A model generated the notes under the pieces. The model ran no database searches. It saw only the letters and a program-made list of their open reading frames with translations, and had not been told where the DNA came from. A stretch of DNA of 64,000 bases from Caulobacter sp. 602-1. Lineage in GTDB: Bacteria > Pseudomonadota > Alphaproteobacteria > Caulobacterales > Caulobacteraceae. Numbering within the stretch: the first letter of the stretch is position 1; every line of letters begins with the position of its first letter. Where the stretch lies: NCBI RefSeq assembly GCF_003931565.1, contig NZ_RRYI01000007.1, positions 62,001-126,000 on the forward strand, read 5' to 3'. Shown one piece after another: positions 60,269-64,000 of this stretch. Both the position numbers and the translations under genes were made by a program.

Positions 60269-60933
60269 TTATTTTGACGGTCACGCGCGACCTGCTTGGC
60301 CAAGGCCACGATCAGATCCAAGGCCTTGATCAGGACTTCGCGATTACGGGCGAAAGCACGGCCAGCGCCCCATACGGACAGGCTGGCCCCCTCGCCCGCC
60401 ACCGAGCGCAGCAGGCGCAGGGCCACGGGCTTGTCGGCCAGACTCATCGCCACGGCGCGGTCGGCGCGGGCCACGAAGTCCAGCATGCGGGCGCGCCGCA
60501 GACGGGCGGCGACGAAGCGGTCGTTGTCGTGACCGCCGCCACTCCCTGGCTCCAGGCTGGCGACGCGCAGGTCACGGCCCCGGGCTTCGAAGCCGCCGCG
60601 GTACAGCAGGGCGACGGCGTAGTGGGCGTCGTTGATGTGGCCGCTCTGGCGCAAACTACGCAGGCCGTCGCGGCTGGAGACCCGCAACGAACCGCCGTTG
60701 GCCTCGACCACCTCGCCCCGCGCCCGCGCCAGGGCCACGGTCTCGACCAGGCCCGCGGCGATATCGGCCTCTTCGGTTCTCGCCAGCTGGGCGCCGGCGA
60801 TGCGCATAACGGCCTCGCGCGCCGCCTGGCGGGCGGCGGGACTGATCGCCAGGCCCGCCGCGCGGTCGGCGCGGGCCAGGTCTCGAAGCTCGGCCGAGGT
60901 CAGCCCCTCGGGCCGGATGAACTGGACGGAAAT
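60256..60933 (-). CDS. GafA/DUF6456-like regulator with non-standard start
   Basis: The frame is open from upstream, but the only good Shine-Dalgarno (AAAGGGGA, 60947-60940) points to ATT at 60933; the first ATG is at 60807. The 225-residue product has a helical C-terminal half (GHINDAHYAVALLYRGGFEA, AARLRRARMLDFV, NREVLIKALDLIVALA). I align it by eye with the DUF6456 domain of GafA, the gene-transfer-agent activator. The match is by pattern and not tested. Confidence 0.55.
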   Translation of the reverse strand: MSVQFIRPEGLTSAELRDLARADRAAGLAISPAARQAAREAVMRIAGAQLARTEEADIAAGLVETVALARARGEVVEANGGSLRVSSRDGLRSLRQSGHINDAHYAVALLYRGGFEARGRDLRVASLEPGSGGGHDNDRFVAARLRRARMLDFVARADRAVAMSLADKPVALRLLRSVAGEGASLSVWGAGRAFARNREVLIKALDLIVALAKQVARDRQNKNIS

Positions 60934-60955
60934 GATGGTTCCCCTTTCTATATGG

Positions 60956-61171
60956 TCAGCGCCCGAAACGGACGCCGCGTCGGCTGTCGGCCAGGGCGTG
61001 GCGGCGGGCCTCGCCGGCGCAGACCTGGGCGACAAAATCGTGGCCTTCGCTCTCGGCCAGCATCCGGCCGGCGGCGCGAATGATCGCGCACAGCATCGGC
61101 TTGCGCGGCCCGCACGCCCGCACGGCCTTGTCGATAGCGCCCTCGGCGATCTCGTCCTGGAGCCCGCCCAT
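60956..61171 (-). CDS. Small 71-residue protein in the control operon
   Basis: The protein starts at 61171, 4 bp after the stop of the winged-helix gene, and is mostly helical (RKPMLCAIIRAAGRMLAESE). No family is recognised. Its codon context and tight spacing say it is a true gene of the regulatory operon. It ends with TGA at 60956, 9 bp before a strong Shine-Dalgarno. Confidence 0.6.
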   Translation of the reverse strand: MGGLQDEIAEGAIDKAVRACGPRKPMLCAIIRAAGRMLAESEGHDFVAQVCAGEARRHALADSRRGVRFGR

Positions 61172-61175
61172 GGGT

Positions 61176-61592
61176 CTAGGCTTCCAGAGCGGTCCGACCG
61201 GCCGGCGTCAGGCCGATCCGGCAAGGCCGGCCGCCCAGGCGCTCGACCAGGCCAAGCAGACGGGCGGCTTGGGCGCGGTCGCTGCCGGCCGACAGGCTGA
61301 CGGCCATCTCGTCCGCCAGGTCGGCAAGGGTCAGGGGCCCGTCGAGCAGCGCCTCCAGCACAGCCAGGACCTTGGCGGGCGCGACGGGATCGGCGGGCGC
61401 GGCCCCGAACAGGCGGGCGCGGATCGCCTCGGACACGGCGTAGCGACCGGGGCGCGGATCGCCCATCAGCAGCGCGGTCAGGACGGCGCGCGGCGGCCGG
61501 CGATCGGCGTCGGTGCGGCGCGCGACATAGCCCGGCATAGGGGCGTGAATAGGCGCATGACCGGCGTGACCGGTCGCGTGGAGCGGAATCAT
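61176..61592 (-). CDS. Winged-helix-type regulator (MarR-like core)
   Basis: The ATG at 61592 has AGGA before it and gives 138 residues; an extended frame further upstream is not used. The N-terminus is histidine-rich and the C-terminal 60 residues (LLDGPLTLADLADEMAVSLS and on) look like a winged helix. It is the first gene of a three-gene operon divergent from the XRE repressor, and two operators lie at its start. It could be the activator (GafY-like) of the tail operon. Confidence 0.6.
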   Translation of the reverse strand: MIPLHATGHAGHAPIHAPMPGYVARRTDADRRPPRAVLTALLMGDPRPGRYAVSEAIRARLFGAAPADPVAPAKVLAVLEALLDGPLTLADLADEMAVSLSAGSDRAQAARLLGLVERLGGRPCRIGLTPAGRTALEA

Positions 61593-61681
61593 CTGGGACT
61601 TCCTGCGGCTAGGCCGATGAAGGGAATTTCGCGGGAAGCCGCCCGGCTCGCGTCGCCAGGGCGGAGTTCTCGGAATATCTA

Positions 61682-61717
61682 ATTTGTACCAAATACAAAT
61701 TTGCATGGCAAGCAAAT
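61682..61717. promoter_or_regulatory. Two overlapping 19-bp operators O1 and O2
   Basis: O1 (61682-61700) is ATTTGT-N7-ACAAAT and O2 (61699-61717) is ATTTGC-N7-GCAAAT. Centres are 17 bp apart. They lie between the divergent XRE and winged-helix genes, so one repressor could control both promoters. Matching sites recur at 62451-62505. Confidence 0.75.
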
Positions 61718-61767
61718 TTTGTGTTTAATGCCTGGACATTCCCTTTCGCACTCACTCCCGGATTTGC

Positions 61768-62112
61768 ATGACCCCCGACCGGCAGGCCAAGGCGAAGCAG
61801 CGCGCGAAGACCTTCATCCGCGCCTGGCGCAAGCATCGCGGCATGAACCTGGAGCAAGCCATCGAACGGTTGGAGCTCGAGGTCGGATATCCCTATTCGG
61901 TCGCCCAGCTCTCGCGCGTCGAGCGCGGCGAAACCGGCTATTCTCAGGACGTACTGGAGGCCTTGGCGATCATCTATCGTTGCGAGCCCGCCGACCTGAT
62001 CATGCGTGATCCGGCAGCCGGCGACGCGATCTGGTCGATCTGGGACCAGTTGCAGCCTGTGCAGCGGATCCAGCTCGTCGAGATCGGACAAACCCTTAAG
62101 AAGGCTGGATAA
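61768..62112 (+). CDS. XRE-family repressor of the tail cluster
   Basis: The 114-residue protein has a Cro/C1-type HTH at about residues 18-75 (NLEQAIERLELEVGY then YSVAQLSRVERGETGYS). It lacks a peptidase domain, so it is not self-cleaving. Its position beside operators and divergent activator genes is that of a prophage or gene-transfer-agent master repressor (as RogA in Caulobacter). It ends 7 bp from the convergent small gene. Confidence 0.85.
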   Translation: MTPDRQAKAKQRAKTFIRAWRKHRGMNLEQAIERLELEVGYPYSVAQLSRVERGETGYSQDVLEALAIIYRCEPADLIMRDPAAGDAIWSIWDQLQPVQRIQLVEIGQTLKKAG

Positions 62113-62119
62113 TCCCCGC

Positions 62120-62380
62120 TCATTCCAGCGTCAGGATCTCGCCCTGGCGCTCGATCAGCTTGGGCTTTCCCCAAAGGCCCGATAGCGGCTCGCCGCGCAC
62201 CCGATAGAGCGCCACGCCCGAGGATCGACGCGCCAGAACCTCCATCTCACGCCGCGCATCCTCTTCGAAATAGCACTCCCGAACCTCGGTCGGCCGGAGC
62301 AATCCCCCCCGCCGCCCGAAGGCCTGCACGCAGAAACGCGTTACCGAGAACACGACAACCTCCGCCTTCAACACCCCCAC
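62120..62380 (-). CDS. 86-residue protein under the cluster operators
   Basis: The start is the GTG at 62380, with GGAGG 8 bp before; a longer frame reaches further upstream but without a ribosome site. The product is basic and beta-rich at the end (VALYRVRGEPLSGLWGKPKL). No family is recognised. Two operator copies lie 70-125 bp upstream, so it belongs to the same control circuit as the XRE gene. Confidence 0.6.
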   Translation of the reverse strand: MGVLKAEVVVFSVTRFCVQAFGRRGGLLRPTEVRECYFEEDARREMEVLARRSSGVALYRVRGEPLSGLWGKPKLIERQGEILTLE

Positions 62381-62450
62381 TCTGCACGCCTCCTTCCGAT
62401 GAGTCGACCGGTGGCGGCAGCCTATGCGTCCGGGTTTGACGCAGGTTAAT

Positions 62451-62505
62451 TTTTGCACTGACAACAAATCGGCGCTCGTTCCTTGTATTTGCATGAACAG
62501 CAAAT
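62451..62505 (-). promoter_or_regulatory. Operators O3 and O4 in a direct repeat
   Basis: O3 (62451-62469) is TTTTGC-N7-ACAAAT and O4 (62487-62505) is ATTTGC-N7-GCAAAT. The flanking bases also repeat (both begin with CGCCGATTTG on the minus strand), so the two copies are 36 bp apart in a duplicated context. They lie upstream of the small minus-strand gene. Confidence 0.7.
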
Positions 62506-62633
62506 CGGCGCGCCGTGGGCGAGCTTCGCTTTACCCGCGAACAAGAAGAATATACAACTATAAGAAGTTAATTTGAGCCATGCACGAATAGAGCGTTAGC
62601 CCGCATCAGCCCAATCCCGTTCGAGGACAGACG

Positions 62634-63773
62634 ATGAGCAAGTGGCATCCCGTGGTCGTGAAGCTGCAGAAACTGATCAGGGACAACGGCTGGGAGGCGC
62701 GGTTCGAGAAGGCCGTCGCCCAGGCCCGCGCGTGGAACATCCCGGAACTGGCCGACCTGAAGGACCTCGAGAGCTACTACGTCTATATCAACGACTTCCT
62801 GCGCTGGGTCCCCAGCGAGAACGAGCCTGGCCGCGAGGTCTATAACAAGCTCTGCAAGTTCTACTTCGTGCTCGACCAGGATGCGGTGATCGACCTGCAA
62901 AACAAGGTCGTCCCGCTGAACAAGGCCGCGCCCCTGACGCCGTTGTCGGCGTGGCTGGTCGACTATGCCGACGCCATGGGCGCCTTCCTCGACACGCCGG
63001 AATCCCTGACGCCGGCCTCGCTGGAGAGCTTCCGCAAGTCGCCGAGCTACAATCTGGGCGACTACATCGAGCCGCACGGCGGCTGGAAGACCTTCAACCA
63101 GTTCTTCGCCCGCAACTTCAAGCCGGGCTATCGGCCGATAGCGGCGGTCGCCGATCAGAGCGTCATCGTCTCCCCCGCCGACTCCACCTTCGCCGGCCAG
63201 TGGGAGATCCGCACCGACAGCCACGTGTCGGTCAAGAACCTGCACTGGAAGATCGAGGAGCTGATGGAGGGCAGTCCCTACAAGGACCGCTTCAAGAACG
63301 GCCTTTTCATGCACGCCTTCCTGGGTCCCAACGACTATCACCGCCAGCACGCGCCCGTCGGCGGCACGGTGCTGGAGTCGCGCGTCATCCCGGGCCAGGT
63401 CTATCTGGAGGTCGTGGCCGAGCCGGTGGCCGGCGACGAGAACGGCGCCCACAGGCTGAAGCCCCTGCGCGCCTTCGACGCCCCGGACGCCGCCGGCTAC
63501 CAGTTCGCCCAGGCCCGCGGCCTGATCGTGCTGGACACCCCGATCGGCCTGGTCGCGGTGCTGCCGATCGGCATGTGCCAGGTCTCGTCGGTGATCGTCA
63601 CCGCCGAGGTCGGCGTCACCCTCCGCAAGGGCGAGGAGCTGGCCTACTTCCAGTTCGGCGGCTCAGACATCATCGTGCTGTTCGAAGCCAAGAGTAACGT
63701 CAGCTTCGTCGCCCAGCCGGGGGTGCACTACAAGACGGGCGTGAAGATCGCGGACGCGTATCCGGTGGTGTGA
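62634..63773 (+). CDS. Phosphatidylserine decarboxylase-family enzyme (PsiD-like architecture)
   Basis: The 379-residue protein has an N-terminal domain (HPVVVKLQKLIRDNGWEARF, as in the PF12588-associated form) and a catalytic domain with FMHAFLGPNDYHRQHAPVGG and the self-cleavage motif FGGSDIIVLFE. Cleavage before Ser344 would make the pyruvoyl group. The N-terminal domain is shared with fungal tryptophan decarboxylase PsiD, so the substrate may be phosphatidylserine or an aromatic amino acid. It lies downstream of the tail cluster but on the other strand. Confidence 0.85.
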   Translation: MSKWHPVVVKLQKLIRDNGWEARFEKAVAQARAWNIPELADLKDLESYYVYINDFLRWVPSENEPGREVYNKLCKFYFVLDQDAVIDLQNKVVPLNKAAPLTPLSAWLVDYADAMGAFLDTPESLTPASLESFRKSPSYNLGDYIEPHGGWKTFNQFFARNFKPGYRPIAAVADQSVIVSPADSTFAGQWEIRTDSHVSVKNLHWKIEELMEGSPYKDRFKNGLFMHAFLGPNDYHRQHAPVGGTVLESRVIPGQVYLEVVAEPVAGDENGAHRLKPLRAFDAPDAAGYQFAQARGLIVLDTPIGLVAVLPIGMCQVSSVIVTAEVGVTLRKGEELAYFQFGGSDIIVLFEAKSNVSFVAQPGVHYKTGVKIADAYPVV

Positions 63774-63793
63774 GGGGGCCCCTTGAAGAGGTT

Positions 63794-63869
63794 TGGTAGG
63801 CCTGGAGGGACTCGAACCCCCAACCAGACCGTTATGAGCGGTCGGCTCTAACCATTGAGCTACAGGCCC
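63794..63869 (-). tRNA. tRNA with CAT anticodon (probably tRNA-Ile2)
   Basis: On the minus strand GGGCCTG pairs with CAGGCCT (G-U at the end) to form the acceptor stem. D-arm GCTC-GAGC, anticodon loop CTCATAA, a T-arm with GGTTCGAGTCC and a coded CCA end follow, 76 nt in all. The sequence resembles tRNA-Ile2, whose C34 is changed to lysidine; elongator Met cannot be excluded. Confidence 0.9.
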
Positions 63870-64000
63870 GCGCGGATACGTGTGAGCGTACGCGAGAGCG
63901 GCGGATTAGCATGAGCCGAACGCGGCTTAAAGCTCCGGTTCAGGTTGGAGCTGTCATGAGGAACCCATAGCTGTCCGGCGACGCTTTCCTGCCCTGGACG
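63870..64000. other. Non-coding edge region
   Basis: About 130 bp upstream of the tRNA. I see no ORF, hairpin or conserved box that I can support. It should contain the tRNA promoter. Confidence 0.4.

Noticed and set aside
60934..61224. Extended start of the DUF6456-like gene
   Set aside because: The extra 97 codons overlap two well-formed genes and read as Arg/Pro/Ser/Ala noise.
48552..62503. Gene transfer agent structural cluster
   Set aside because: The known Caulobacter GTA cluster includes portal, capsid and terminase genes, all missing here; only the regulatory genes look GTA-like.
63794..63869. tRNA as prophage attachment site
   Set aside because: No integrase and no duplicated tRNA 3' end are seen next to the tail cluster, and an unrelated decarboxylase gene lies between.
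1..64000. CRISPR arrays or insertion sequences
   Set aside because: No regularly spaced direct repeats with unique spacers and no transposase frames or terminal inverted repeats were seen.

Overview
The window looks like the chromosome of a Caulobacter species close to C. crescentus/vibrioides or C. segnis. It is GC-rich with very short spacers. It carries a maltodextrin locus in the arrangement I remember from C. crescentus (MalA receptor, MalY transporter, MalI repressor). It has two LexA boxes of the alphaproteobacterial form GTTC-N7-GTTC, and one long intergenic inverted repeat centred on a CcrM (GANTC) site. No database was searched, so species and names rest on recognition.

Layout. 1-13.2 kb: envelope and housekeeping genes (lipid A-type acyltransferase, histidinol-phosphatase-like enzyme, two exported methyltransferase-like proteins, Hsp20 behind a ROSE-like RNA thermometer, two tandem pentapeptide-repeat proteins, gpmA, kdsD, phosphomannomutase). 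13.2-21.2 kb: small coupled ORFs, a GNAT enzyme, exported amidohydrolase, a composite CcrM-site repeat, a CheY-like protein, exported nucleosidase, upp and an iorAB-type molybdenum oxidoreductase. 21.4-33.2 kb: Nudix, an SOS-controlled endonuclease III-like gene, DdpX-type dipeptidase, mmsA, and a tight JmjC/cupin, glycosyltransferase and CelD-type acetyltransferase operon that may serve holdfast or surface polysaccharide synthesis. 33.2-35.5 kb: a chemoreceptor. 35.6-47.3 kb: the maltodextrin system. The receptor MalA brings dextrins across the outer membrane, an exported amylase and an exported glucoamylase cut them, MalY imports products, and a cytoplasmic alpha-glucosidase completes hydrolysis. 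MalI probably represses through repeated TTTGCA-type sites in both control regions.

48.5-62.5 kb is the most unusual part. It is a one-strand operon of siphovirus-type tail genes: terminator-like protein, tube, G/GT chaperone with a canonical -1 slippery heptamer, a 1585-residue tape measure, a distal tail protein and a fibre with a low-GC beta-propeller-like region. A lysis cassette follows. There is no capsid, portal, terminase or integrase. Its promoter (TTGACG-N17-TTTAAT) sits directly beside a LexA box. Upstream is a control module: an XRE repressor, a divergent three-gene operon ending in a GafA/DUF6456-like protein, and four copies of a 19-bp operator ATTTGY-N7-RCAAAT. Together these look like a domesticated, SOS-inducible, non-contractile (F-type-like) tailocin.

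62.6-64 kb: a phosphatidylserine decarboxylase-family enzyme and a CAT-anticodon tRNA. The opposite-strand long ORFs across the window are mostly mirror-frame artefacts of high GC and are left out.
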